Notes: generated by a model not told the origin, from the sequence alone. Counted from the first letter of the stretch, positions 1 through 5,985 are shown. The stretch is DNA of 5,985 bases from Thermoplasmata archaeon (GCA_023137005.1 JAGLQE010000058.1:1-5985), one strand, 5' to 3'. Made by a program: numbers and translations.

Positions 1-734
1 GTCTTGTAGTTCAATTCTCGAATTTTTCCCTCAAAAATTCTGGGCAGCCACAAGGCTCCGCCAGATGTGTGGAACGCCTCCAGCTCGCCCAGTTCTTCAA
101 AATGAAGGGATTCGATACCAGTCATTCCCGGGACTTCCTTCAGTACCCCATCTTCAATGACCGTGCACGGCTCCTTATATTCATTGATAAGCCCCCCGAC
201 CGAGAAAAATAGTTGATAATTCAGTGGGGGCTTCGGATTCTGCGGCAGTCCGCCGACCCGGATGAAGAGCTTGTCCATCTCCGACATGCCGGAAACCGCA
301 TGCATGGCCAATACATTCGCCATGCCCGGTGCAAGCCCGCAATCTGGAAGTGCCAGCATGTCCGCGCCCCTCGCCTTCTCATCCAGGGCCAGTTGTTTTT
401 CAACGATCCAATCATTCCCTCCCAGATCGCAAAAATGACAGCCCGATGCGATGGCGCTTTTCATCAGGTCCAGATTGAGATCATAATGCATGGCCACGAT
501 AGCGACATCGGCCAGATCTGTCAGTTTCTTGACACTCGCTGGATCCTTCGCATCGACAGTTTCAAAGATGGCATTCGTTTCCCCATCCACATTGAGCCAG
601 TCGAGCAATTTCTGCCCGGCTTCGGCATCTCGGTCGGCGATGATGATCTCATCGTCGCTTCTGAATTCTTTCAGGTCGTGCGCGAGGGCTTTTCCCATCT
701 GGCCGGCTCCAAGGACAAGGAATGTTTTGGACAT
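1..734 (-). CDS. Saccharopine dehydrogenase-like / lysine 6-dehydrogenase-like oxidoreductase, C-terminus cut by window edge
   Basis: Reading the minus strand from the ATG at 734-732 gives 244 codons without a stop, running off the left edge. The protein begins with a Rossmann nucleotide-binding fold: a GAGQMG glycine motif at residues 9-14 and an acidic residue (D34 in IIIADRD) ending the second strand, which suggests NAD rather than NADP (inference). The motif PDCGLAPGMANVLA (130-143) and the later stretches FIRVGGLPQNPKPP (157-170) and ELEAFHTSGG (217-226) match what I recall of saccharopine dehydrogenase-like and L-lysine 6-dehydrogenase proteins of archaea and some bacteria. The visible part covers the NAD domain and much of the catalytic domain; family members run to about 350-400 residues. 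Substrate is unknown; lysine, saccharopine or another amino acid are possible. There is no Shine-Dalgarno site, and a TATA-like element lies close upstream, so translation is probably leaderless. Isoleucine codon use differs from the other genes (see findings). It is divergent from the DUF835 gene with no evident functional link. Confidence 0.85.
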   Translation of the reverse strand, partial: MSKTFLVLGAGQMGKALAHDLKEFRSDDEIIIADRDAEAGQKLLDWLNVDGETNAIFETVDAKDPASVKKLTDLADVAIVAMHYDLNLDLMKSAIASGCHFCDLGGNDWIVEKQLALDEKARGADMLALPDCGLAPGMANVLAMHAVSGMSEMDKLFIRVGGLPQNPKPPLNYQLFFSVGGLINEYKEPCTVIEDGVLKEVPGMTGIESLHFEELGELEAFHTSGGALWLPRIFEGKIRELNYK

Positions 735-756
735 GTGGGTTGAATAGCACACTGGA

Positions 757-768
757 CAATATATATTT
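757..768 (-). promoter_or_regulatory. TATA-like element for the oxidoreductase gene
   Basis: On the minus strand this reads AAATATATATTG, a good archaeal TATA-box-like sequence. Its centre is about 28 bases upstream of the ATG at 734, so initiation about 25 bases downstream would give an almost leaderless mRNA. This fits the missing Shine-Dalgarno site. No transcript data; assigned by composition and spacing. Confidence 0.5.
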
Positions 769-813
769 ACGCCTTGCTCATTCTTGGGGTTTGGGATACC
801 TTATTTAGTAATA

Positions 814-825
814 CTTATTATATGG
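814..825 (+). promoter_or_regulatory. TATA-like element for the DUF835 gene
   Basis: The plus strand reads CTTATTATATGG about 60 bases upstream of the ATG at 880, implying a start site near 845 and a leader of roughly 35 bases. A second, weaker copy of the CTTATT core lies 14 bases upstream (800-807). The divergent oxidoreductase promoter is about 50 bases away, so the two promoters share a 145-base region (735-879) in which I see nothing else. Confidence 0.45.
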
Positions 826-879
826 ATTTGAGATATAGTTGTGCATCAGTTAGTGTGAAATGGTCTTAAGAGTGAGCGA

Positions 880-1668
880 ATGAGTGATAAACAGGAAAAA
901 GAAAAGAAACTGGAATATCTCCGAGGCTACAGGGATGCGGTCAGCGATACCTGGGAAGAGGTTCTGGATATGGCCACGAAGGGCTATTATGCAAAGGAAT
1001 TGCAGATAGTTTCCAAGACCAAATTCAGTGATTCCAGGTTCAAGATAGAACAGGCCATCAAAAATCTGGAGTCTGACCTTGACTCCACACCAGCCTCGGA
1101 ACCACAGGCCCCGCCACCCATGCCAGTCATGGAGGAGCCCACTCTACAGGTGGTACTGGATATGAAGCCCAGCCTCAGCTACGCCATAGAGGAACCAAGA
1201 CCACAGAGGTGTTTCGAGCTGTTCAAGCGAGAGCTGGACAATGGCAGAGCGGGAATGGCCATAGTCAGGAAGGCCCCCAAACAGATACCGGAATTCCAGG
1301 GCCTGACCATAAAAAAGACAATTTGGTTGACCAAGAGTGAGAAAAGCGATAGCGGCCACATGCCTCTTGGTGCCATAGGCCTCGGGTCTGAGGATGTATC
1401 GGAGGATGATTGTGATTATATCAGCCCCACTCAGCTGCCCCGGCTATTCGCCGAGATATCAGATTTTCTCAGTGGTAATTCTGGTGGAGTGGTGCTCCTG
1501 GAGGGCATTGAATACATTGTTTCTCATAGCGGGTTCAAATCCGTCCTCAACTTCACGCAAAGCCTCAGCGAGCTGATGGTGACCAATGAGGCCAATTTGA
1601 TAATGAGCTTGAACCCCGAATCCCTGGACTCCAAACAGGCTAGCCAGATAAAACGAGATATGAATTGA
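880..1668 (+). CDS. DUF835 domain protein with helical N-terminus
   Basis: A 262-residue soluble protein with no signal peptide or membrane segment. Residues 1-68 are highly charged and predicted mostly helical. A Pro-rich linker follows (about 69-88, including PQAPPPMP). The DUF835 domain then spans about 99-260, recognised from the pattern YAIEEPRP (101-108), NGRAGMAIVRKAP (121-133), TIWLTKSE (147-154), VVLLEGIEYIVSHSGFKSVL (204-223) and LIMSLNPESLD (240-250). DUF835 has no established function. In Thermoplasmata and Thermococci it is often attached to PAS, membrane or helix-turn-helix modules and is suspected of signalling roles (recalled knowledge). The VVLLEG strand resembles a Walker B strand, but no P-loop is visible, so ATPase activity is not supported. 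ATG 880 is the only good start: the upstream in-phase GTG and nearby ATG 860 run into stops. The Shine-Dalgarno site is poor. It is transcribed towards dnaJ and is probably a single-gene unit. Confidence 0.85.
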   Translation: MSDKQEKEKKLEYLRGYRDAVSDTWEEVLDMATKGYYAKELQIVSKTKFSDSRFKIEQAIKNLESDLDSTPASEPQAPPPMPVMEEPTLQVVLDMKPSLSYAIEEPRPQRCFELFKRELDNGRAGMAIVRKAPKQIPEFQGLTIKKTIWLTKSEKSDSGHMPLGAIGLGSEDVSEDDCDYISPTQLPRLFAEISDFLSGNSGGVVLLEGIEYIVSHSGFKSVLNFTQSLSELMVTNEANLIMSLNPESLDSKQASQIKRDMN

Positions 1669-1709
1669 TCTTGTAAAATATATTGATCGTGCTCGGGAAA
1701 GGTGAAACC
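1669..1709 (-). terminator. Possible dnaJ terminator in the convergent gap
   Basis: The 41 bases between the DUF835 and dnaJ stop codons are the only room for termination of both genes. On the minus strand, downstream of dnaJ, three short T runs occur (TTT, TTT, then TTTT at 1678-1675), compatible with weak U-tract archaeal termination. There is no stable hairpin. The plus strand has no T run here, so the DUF835 transcript may read into the dnaJ 3' end as antisense. Confidence 0.25.
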
Positions 1710-2825
1710 TCATTTCGCACGTATCTTCTTCTTCAGTCTGTCCAGTTCTTTCAGGAGTTTCTTCTCATCCCTGGATAGCTTCTTGGGAACCTTTACATCG
1801 ATCTTGACATGAAGGTCGCCGCGCCCTCGTCCCCCAAGTACATTGACGCCCTTCCCCCTCATCCTTAGTACGGTGCCTGGCTGGGTGCCGGCCGGCACTT
1901 TCATATTAGCCTTCCCATCAAGGGTTTGAACATCTATCTCGGTTCCAAGTGCTGCTTCCGGGTAGCTTATCTCGGCCTTGGTGTAAAGGTGCCTTCCATC
2001 CCTGGCAAATCTATTGTGCGGGGTTACATGGACCACGATGTACAGGTCACCCGGAGGCCCTCCCCTGGTGCCAGCTTCCCCCTCTCCCCCCAGTCTGAGC
2101 CTGGTTCCCGTATCCGAGCCAGGAGGTATCTTGATGGATATCTTACTGGTCTTCTTGGCCTTTCCAGCTCCTCCACATTTATCACATGGCTTCTCAATGA
2201 TCTGGCCCTGACCCCGGCATGTTGGGCAGGCATTGATGGAAATGAACTGGCTGTATCCGCGTCTCTGAACACTCTTTACCTGGCCACTTCCCCCACAGGT
2301 CTGGCATACCTTGGGAGAAGAGCCATCAGCCGTCCCCGTTCCCTTGCACTTATCGCATTGCATGTTCCTGGGCACGGTGATGGTCTTTTCCAGTCCCATA
2401 TCAGCCTTCTCCAGTGTGATCTCGATATCGTACCTGAGGTCGGATCCCCTCATGGGGCCAGTCCTTCGTGTTCGACGGCCTCCGCCCCCACCAAAGAACA
2501 TGTCGAAGATGGAGCCTCCACCACCTCCGAATATATCGCTGATGTCATTGTAATGGGAAAAATCTGACCAGTTGAAGCCTCCGCCTCCGAAATTGTTCTC
2601 CACTCCCGCATGGCCATAGGAATCATATCTGCCTCTCTTCTCGGCATCGGCCAGGACCTCGTAGGCCTCGGAAACCTCTTTGAACTTTTCCTCGGCTGCC
2701 TTATTGTCCTTATTGAGGTCTGGATGATACTTCTTGGCCAGCTTGCGGTAGGCCTTCTTTATCTCATCCTTTTCAGCCTTTTTGTCCACGCCCAGGACTT
2801 CGTAATAATCTCGCTTGTCAGACAT
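1710..2825 (-). CDS. dnaJ: Chaperone protein DnaJ (Hsp40, type I)
   Basis: A 371-residue cytoplasmic co-chaperone that brings unfolded clients to DnaK and stimulates its ATPase. It is a complete type I DnaJ. The J domain is at about 6-70, with the catalytic HPD at 34-36. A Gly/Phe-rich region at 80-118 carries three runs of four or five glycines. The zinc-binding domain has four CxxCxGxG repeats at 157-164, 174-181, 200-207 and 214-221. Two C-terminal beta domains hold client-binding and dimerisation elements to the end. Length matches the usual 370-380, and no key residue is missing. The ATG at 2825-2823 puts the J domain at the expected distance from the start. A weak GGTG lies 8 bases upstream. 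It follows dnaK after 196 non-coding bases containing a TATA-like element and inverted repeats, so it can probably be expressed apart from grpE-dnaK. It converges with the DUF835 gene. Confidence 0.98.
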   Translation of the reverse strand: MSDKRDYYEVLGVDKKAEKDEIKKAYRKLAKKYHPDLNKDNKAAEEKFKEVSEAYEVLADAEKRGRYDSYGHAGVENNFGGGGFNWSDFSHYNDISDIFGGGGGSIFDMFFGGGGGRRTRRTGPMRGSDLRYDIEITLEKADMGLEKTITVPRNMQCDKCKGTGTADGSSPKVCQTCGGSGQVKSVQRRGYSQFISINACPTCRGQGQIIEKPCDKCGGAGKAKKTSKISIKIPPGSDTGTRLRLGGEGEAGTRGGPPGDLYIVVHVTPHNRFARDGRHLYTKAEISYPEAALGTEIDVQTLDGKANMKVPAGTQPGTVLRMRGKGVNVLGGRGRGDLHVKIDVKVPKKLSRDEKKLLKELDRLKKKIRAK

Positions 2826-2835
2826 TGCAATTGCA
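2826..2835. repeat. Perfect 10-bp palindrome abutting the dnaJ start codon
   Basis: TGCAATTGCA is fully self-complementary and ends directly against the dnaJ ATG. It overlaps the weak ribosome-binding site. It could be a protein-binding site or chance; a 10-bp palindrome is expected about once per kilobase. Confidence 0.5.
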
Positions 2836-2837
2836 CC
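2834..2837 (-). promoter_or_regulatory. dnaJ: Weak Shine-Dalgarno site of dnaJ
   Basis: The minus strand reads GGTG, then 8 bases, then ATG. The spacing equals that of the strong grpE and dnaK sites but complementarity is limited to four bases, so dnaJ may be translated less efficiently than dnaK. Confidence 0.4.
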
Positions 2838-2865
2838 GATGCTATTTTATCAACTGTCAAATGGT

Positions 2866-2911
2866 GGAAGTATAAAAGGGAATGGCATTTAGGCCAATCC
2901 CTCTTACTTCC
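2866..2911. repeat. 46-base nested inverted repeat spanning the dnaJ TATA element
   Basis: Three paired blocks share one centre. GGAAGTA (2866-2872) pairs with TACTTCC (2905-2911), AGGGA (2877-2881) with TCCCT (2898-2902), and TGGC (2883-2886) with GCCA (2893-2896), around a 6-base loop. That makes 16 pairs, with one A-A mismatch and a 4/2 internal loop. The TATA-like element of dnaJ lies inside the arm proximal to dnaJ. A repressor or activator site is plausible (inference); an RNA hairpin in dnaK read-through transcripts is the alternative. Confidence 0.6.
2871..2878 (-). promoter_or_regulatory. dnaJ: TATA-like element for dnaJ
   Basis: The minus strand reads CTTTTATA, ending 46 bases before the dnaJ ATG. 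Initiation about 25 bases downstream would leave a leader of roughly 25 bases, enough to include the GGTG site. The upstream flank is not a strong purine-rich BRE. The long dnaK-dnaJ gap supports a separate promoter. Confidence 0.5.
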
Positions 2912-2938
2912 TATTTATTCGGCTTTGGTTCTATTTCA

Positions 2939-2978
2939 ATCCGAACCTCTCACTTCGTTCGAGTCGCTCATTCCGGAT
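2939..2978. repeat. Imperfect inverted repeat, third of three behind dnaK
   Basis: ATCCG (2939-2943) pairs with CGGAT (2974-2978), extended by AA/TT after a one-base bulge. The interior is a low-complexity mix of CTCAC, TTCG and GAGTCG units resembling the interior of the repeat at the dnaK stop. On its own the stem is weak; its position immediately next to the 2979-2995 hairpin makes it notable. Confidence 0.4.
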
Positions 2979-2995
2979 CTCAAGGAAACCTTGAG
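2979..2995. repeat. Perfect 7-bp hairpin between dnaK and dnaJ
   Basis: CTCAAGG, a three-base AAA loop (TTT in the dnaK-strand RNA), then CCTTGAG. All seven pairs match. It starts where the 2939-2978 repeat ends and lies 3 bases from the next one. It would form in an RNA reading out of dnaK. No U tract follows, so it looks more like a processing or stability element than a classical terminator. Confidence 0.6.
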
Positions 2996-2998
2996 CTC

Positions 2999-3029
2999 TT
3001 GAATGAAATCGCTTCGCTCTCTCATTCAA
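2999..3029. repeat. Inverted repeat containing the dnaK stop codon
   Basis: On the dnaK strand the arms are TTGAATGA (3029-3022) and TCATTCAA (3006-2999), eight perfect pairs around a 15-base loop with a small GC-GAA-GC inner stem. The first arm encodes the last codons of dnaK and its TGA stop. The hairpin could end, protect or mark for cleavage the dnaK message. Confidence 0.6.
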
Positions 3030-4869
3030 CTTCCTCAAAGTCCGCATCCACGTACTCGCCCTCACCAGCTGGTTCCGGATCCCCTGCACCCTCCTGGGTT
3101 TGTTGCTGTGCCTGCTGTTCTTGTGCGACCTGCTGGTACATGGCCGTGGTCACCTCATGAAGGATCTTGCCAAGACTGTCAAGACTGCTCTTGATATGCT
3201 CCACTTCTTTGATCTCTATGGCCTTCTTCAGATCATCCAGTTTCTCCTCGATCTGCGACTTCTGTTCATCAGATATTTTATCTTTCAGCTCCTCCAGAGT
3301 GCGTTCCGTGGAATACACCATGCTGTCCGCCTGGTTCATGATATCTATTTCCTCGCGCTTTTTCTTATCCTCTTCAGCGTACTTCTCAGCATCCTGAACC
3401 TTTCTCTCCACTTCTTCATCAGATAGGTTGGTGGTAGCCGTGATGGTGATCTTCTGCTCCTTGCCAGTACCCAGGTCCTTGGCCGATACATTGACGATAC
3501 CATTGGCATCTATGTCAAAGGCAACTTCGATCTGTGGTATTCCTCTGGGTGAAGGTGGTATGCCCACAAGATGGAAGCGGCCCAGTGACACATTGTCCGA
3601 TGCCATTTCTCTCTCGCCTTGCAGGATATTGATCTCCACACTGGTCTGATTATCTGCAGCTGTAGAGAATATCTGGCTCTTCCTGGTCGGTATGGTGGTG
3701 TTCCTCTCGATGAGCTTGGTGCTAACGCTACCTAGCGTCTCCACGCCCAGAGATAGTGGTGTCACATCCAGAAGGACGATATCCTCCACCTCGCCTGCCA
3801 GCACACCTGCCTGTATGGATGCTCCCATGGCCACACACTGCATCGGGTCCACTCCGCTTTCCGCACTCTTTCCGATTATCTTCTCGAAGAACTGGCGGAC
3901 AACTGGCATTCTTGTTGGTCCTCCAACGAGCATGACCTTGTCAATTTCCTTGAAGTCCATCTTCGCATCCTTGATCGCATCCCTTATTGGCTTTTCACAT
4001 CTTTTGACAACTGGCATGACCAGATCATCCAGCTTGGCACGGTTAAGGGTTACCTCCAGGTGCTTCGGCCCTCCATTATCAGAATAAAGGAAGGGAAGGC
4101 TGATCGTGGTCGAACTCTGACTGCTCAATTCCATCTTCCCCCTCTCGGCCGCGTCTCGCAATCTCTGCATCACTGCCTTGTCATTGGAGACATCAATGCC
4201 CTCTTTTGCCTTGAAATCCTCAATAAGGTACTTCATTATGGTATCATCCATGTCACTGCCGCCCAGTTTCGTATCTCCACTGGTGGATATGACCTCGAAT
4301 ACTCCATCTCCAGTCTCCATGATGGTCACATCGAAGGTTCCCCCTCCCAGGTCCAGAACGATTATCTTCTGGCTCTCTGACTTTTCCAGGCCATAGGCCA
4401 ATGCGGCCGCCGTGGGCTCATTTATGATCCTCAGGACCTTCAAGCCAGCTATCTTTCCAGCATCCTTGGTGGCCTGTCTTTGACTGTCATTGTAATATGC
4501 TGGGACTGTGATCACAACCTGCTTCACATCCTCGCCAAGGAACTGCTCGGCATCGTGCTTGATCTTCTGAAGTATCATGGCCGAGATCTCCTGTGGGGAG
4601 TAGCTGTTATCATCAATGGTTACCTTGAAATCGGATCCCATCTCTCTCTTTATTCTGGATATTGTCCGTTCTGGGTTCAGGACAGCCTGCCTCTTCGCGG
4701 CCTCTCCAACCAGCCTTTCGCCATCCTTTGTGAAGGCCACCACTGATGGGAAATTCTTCCCACCATAGGTGTTTCCTTCCGCACTCGGTATTATCTTCGG
4801 TCTGCCAGCCTCTAAATAAGCGGCTTCCGAATTGGTCGTTCCTAGATCTATTCCTATTATCTTACTCAT
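3022..4869 (-). CDS. dnaK: Chaperone protein DnaK (Hsp70)
   Basis: A 615-residue cytoplasmic ATP-dependent chaperone. All three Hsp70 signatures are present: IDLGTTNS (7-14), [14 protein letters not shown] (171-184) and [13 protein letters not shown] (312-324). The interdomain linker VLLLD-type segment is [12 protein letters not shown] (364-375), followed by the substrate-binding beta domain to about 485 and a helical lid. A Gln-rich tail (about 579-592) ends in [10 protein letters not shown], a DnaK-like acidic C-terminus. Between IKREMG (73-78) and SPQEISA (91-97) only 12 residues occur, so the roughly 25-residue insert of proteobacterial DnaK is absent, as in Gram-positive and archaeal Hsp70. 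The segment [12 protein letters not shown] (31-42) has the longer archaeal form, from recall. The ATG at 4869-4867 has GGAGG 8 bases upstream and lies inside the end of grpE, with an 8-base overlap, so the two are probably translationally coupled. The gene is intact. Confidence 0.99.
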   Translation of the reverse strand: MSKIIGIDLGTTNSEAAYLEAGRPKIIPSAEGNTYGGKNFPSVVAFTKDGERLVGEAAKRQAVLNPERTISRIKREMGSDFKVTIDDNSYSPQEISAMILQKIKHDAEQFLGEDVKQVVITVPAYYNDSQRQATKDAGKIAGLKVLRIINEPTAAALAYGLEKSESQKIIVLDLGGGTFDVTIMETGDGVFEVISTSGDTKLGGSDMDDTIMKYLIEDFKAKEGIDVSNDKAVMQRLRDAAERGKMELSSQSSTTISLPFLYSDNGGPKHLEVTLNRAKLDDLVMPVVKRCEKPIRDAIKDAKMDFKEIDKVMLVGGPTRMPVVRQFFEKIIGKSAESGVDPMQCVAMGASIQAGVLAGEVEDIVLLDVTPLSLGVETLGSVSTKLIERNTTIPTRKSQIFSTAADNQTSVEINILQGEREMASDNVSLGRFHLVGIPPSPRGIPQIEVAFDIDANGIVNVSAKDLGTGKEQKITITATTNLSDEEVERKVQDAEKYAEEDKKKREEIDIMNQADSMVYSTERTLEELKDKISDEQKSQIEEKLDDLKKAIEIKEVEHIKSSLDSLGKILHEVTTAMYQQVAQEQQAQQQTQEGAGDPEPAGEGEYVDADFEEVE

Positions 4870-5410
4870 TTATTTGTCCTCCTTTTGTATATTTGCCAAC
4901 TTTCACCTTGGCATGTCGTATAACCCTGTCATGGAGCTTGTAGCCCCTCTGTAATTCGACGATGATTTTGTCATCGTCGTCTATGCAATCTGTACATTCC
5001 TGCATCAATGCCTCGTGTAGATTGGGGTCGAAGCTGGCCCCCATGCTCTCAATGATCTCCACACCATGCTTCTTCAGTGTGACATTCATCTCGTTCAGGA
5101 CCATTCCCAAGCCCTTTGTCATGTCATCCTTATTTGCTTTGGACATATCCAGGGCTCTTTCCATGTCCTCCATTGATCGTATCATGTCCAGGATCAGTAG
5201 CTCGGAGGAGTATTTCCTCAGATGCTCCAATTCCCTGTCAGTCCTTTTCCTCATATTGTCAAGGTCGGCCAGTGCTCTTTTCCATTTGTCCTCGAAATCT
5301 ATTATGATCGTCTCTGGCTCTATATCGCTGTCATCTGGCAACTCCTCGACGACCTCCGGGATATCCTGGATATCTGGAACCTTTGCCTCTTTCACTTTAC
5401 CCTTTTTCAA
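4862..5410 (-). CDS. grpE: Nucleotide exchange factor GrpE
   Basis: A 182-residue cytoplasmic dimer-forming protein that releases ADP from DnaK. An acidic, probably disordered N-terminus (about 12-40) precedes a long helix with the family pattern [19 protein letters not shown] (42-60). The four-helix bundle region follows (about 70-115). The beta-wing domain carries [11 protein letters not shown] (127-137) and [16 protein letters not shown] (156-171), the strongest GrpE signatures. Length is typical. The start is TTG (5410-5408): GGAGG lies 8 bases upstream, there is no in-frame ATG near, and the next candidate (GTG, codon 6) is too far from that site. It begins 13 bases after the regulator stop and overlaps dnaK by 8 bases, so the three genes are very probably one transcript. 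Weak-codon initiation may hold GrpE below DnaK level (inference). Confidence 0.97.
   Translation of the reverse strand: MKKGKVKEAKVPDIQDIPEVVEELPDDSDIEPETIIIDFEDKWKRALADLDNMRKRTDRELEHLRKYSSELLILDMIRSMEDMERALDMSKANKDDMTKGLGMVLNEMNVTLKKHGVEIIESMGASFDPNLHEALMQECTDCIDDDDKIIVELQRGYKLHDRVIRHAKVKVGKYTKGGQINE
4878..4882 (-). promoter_or_regulatory. dnaK: Strong Shine-Dalgarno site of dnaK
   Basis: The minus strand reads AAAGGAGGAC with the GGAGG core 8 bases before the dnaK ATG. It lies inside the grpE coding sequence, near its 3' end. Confidence 0.8.
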
Positions 5411-5418
5411 TATAACCG

Positions 5419-5423
5419 CCTCC
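5419..5423 (-). promoter_or_regulatory. grpE: Shine-Dalgarno site that fixes the grpE TTG start
   Basis: The minus strand reads TAAGGAGG: the regulator stop TAA (5426-5424) abuts the GGAGG core, and 8 bases later comes TTG. The match to the 16S tail is near perfect. It decides the TTG start and points to coupling between regulator termination and grpE initiation. Confidence 0.8.
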
Positions 5424-5985
5424 TTACATGTATATGATCTTTCTGTGAAGCTCCAGTAATCCCAGATCCTCCAGTTGCCTCATTATGCGCTCGATGTCCA
5501 TCTCCCTCATGTTCATCGTCTCGCTCATCCTGGCTATTGAGATATCATCCTCTTCCAGTATGTAGCGCAGGACCTTTCGCTCCTCGTATCCTTCACACAG
5601 CCTCTCCATAAGTTCATAGGCCACCTTCATGCTGGTCTCTTTCTCCAACATGAGCTCTCGCCTTTCCTCCTCGACATCCCGAATTCTCTGATTTATCTCT
5701 CCTATGGTGGCAGCCAAACCTATCAATAGCTCTCTTTTTTCAGCCATTTCCCTCTTGTCCAGCTCCTCCTTTTCGGATAATAGCTCTCTGCTTTCAGGAA
5801 CTATCTCGAAAACCCTGATCTGTTCATTGAAGATGCTGGGTGCAATGTCTATTACTATAGAGAATCTACTGGTCGAAACATAGTATTTCCTCGGAGGCCC
5901 ACCAGAATCACTTTTTTGAACAATGGACATGACCATGTCATTATCCTCAAGAACTTTCAGATGCTTCATTATGGATTGCTGGCTG
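5424..5985 (-). CDS. ArsR-type winged-helix regulator with a second C-terminal winged helix, 5' end cut by window edge
   Basis: The reading frame is open to the right edge: before the Met at 5969 the codons give SQQSI, continuing as SQQSIMKHLKVLEDNDMV. This is a typical recognition helix (Q-S-x-x-K-H-L-K), so that Met is internal and the real start lies outside. Numbering from that Met, the wing SDSGGPPRKYYVST is at 20-33, followed by beta strands to about 57. A charged, probably coiled-coil segment follows (about 58-128), likely for dimerisation. A second winged-helix-like domain runs from about 130 to 181 (KVLRYILEEDDISIARMSET, then IERIMRQLEDLGLLELH). Only one Cys is visible, so a Cys-based metal or redox sensor is unlikely in this part. 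It is an archaeal ArsR-type DNA-binding protein by family knowledge. Its place 13 bases before grpE suggests that it controls the chaperone genes and perhaps itself (inference). It does not look like HrcA. Confidence 0.85.
   Translation of the reverse strand, partial: SQQSIMKHLKVLEDNDMVMSIVQKSDSGGPPRKYYVSTSRFSIVIDIAPSIFNEQIRVFEIVPESRELLSEKEELDKREMAEKRELLIGLAATIGEINQRIRDVEEERRELMLEKETSMKVAYELMERLCEGYEERKVLRYILEEDDISIARMSETMNMREMDIERIMRQLEDLGLLELHRKIIYM

Noticed and set aside
213..743. Plus-strand open frame of 176 codons at the left end
   Set aside because: The minus strand encodes a well-conserved Rossmann oxidoreductase through the whole span, starting at 734.
1665..1688. Direct repeat TTGATC at 1665-1670 and 1683-1688 as an attachment site or repeat
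   Set aside because: Only 6 bases long, overlapping the DUF835 stop codon, with no integrase or other mobile gene nearby; likely chance.
1926..2567. Plus-strand open frame of 213 codons opposite dnaJ
   Set aside because: It is the complement of the clearly conserved zinc-finger and Gly/Phe part of dnaJ. It has no promoter or ribosome site and its translation shows no recognisable family.
2610..3002. Plus-strand open frame of 130 codons with a hydrophobic, membrane-like stretch
   Set aside because: It runs antisense through the DnaJ J domain into the hairpin region. The hydrophobicity is what the complement of a Lys/Glu-rich domain gives.
2826..3021. Known heat-shock operators (CIRCE TTAGCACTC-N9-GAGTGCTAA; HSR1-type CTAAC-N5-GTTAG)
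   Set aside because: Neither motif, as I remember it, is present on either strand of the dnaK-dnaJ gap.
4962..5459. Plus-strand open frame of 165 codons opposite grpE
   Set aside because: It is Ser/Ile/Phe-rich, the mirror of charged GrpE codons, and overlaps both the regulator end and grpE completely.
5424..5969. Start of the regulator at the Met at 5969
   Set aside because: The codons before it read SQQSI and complete a winged-helix recognition helix, so this Met is internal and the gene continues beyond the window.

Overview
The window looks like a piece of an archaeal chromosome, most likely Thermoplasmata-like Euryarchaeota (Thermoplasmatota). Four things point there: a DUF835 protein, a family I know mainly from Thermoplasmata and Thermococci; a two-winged-helix ArsR-type regulator with a GGPPRKYY wing; a DnaK of the short, insert-lacking type with the archaeal-style YGGK segment; and TATA-like promoters with short or no leaders. 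Isoleucine codons in the chaperone and DUF835 genes lean strongly to ATA. The assignment to a class is inference; 'archaeal' is much safer.

Layout. Positions 1-734 (minus) hold the N-terminal 244 codons of a saccharopine-dehydrogenase-like oxidoreductase that runs off the left edge. A 145-base divergent promoter region (735-879) separates it from a plus-strand DUF835 gene (880-1668). That gene converges on dnaJ, with 41 bases between the stop codons. The rest is a minus-strand heat-shock locus, read right to left: a winged-helix regulator (5' end beyond the right edge), grpE, dnaK, then after 196 non-coding bases dnaJ. Regulator, grpE and dnaK are tightly packed (13-base gap, then an 8-base overlap, with strong Shine-Dalgarno sites), so they are probably one transcript. 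dnaJ has its own TATA-like element and is probably also transcribed separately.

How the genes work together. GrpE, DnaK and DnaJ are the full Hsp70 chaperone cycle: DnaJ delivers clients and stimulates ATP hydrolysis, DnaK holds the client, GrpE releases ADP. The regulator sits where many Gram-positive bacteria have hrcA (order hrcA-grpE-dnaK-dnaJ) but looks unrelated to HrcA, so it is a candidate dedicated heat-shock regulator. The dnaK-dnaJ gap is almost wholly built of inverted repeats, one of which spans the dnaJ TATA element. This is the part of the window most worth a second look. I saw no mobile element, CRISPR array, tRNA or rRNA, and no clearly novel multi-gene system.
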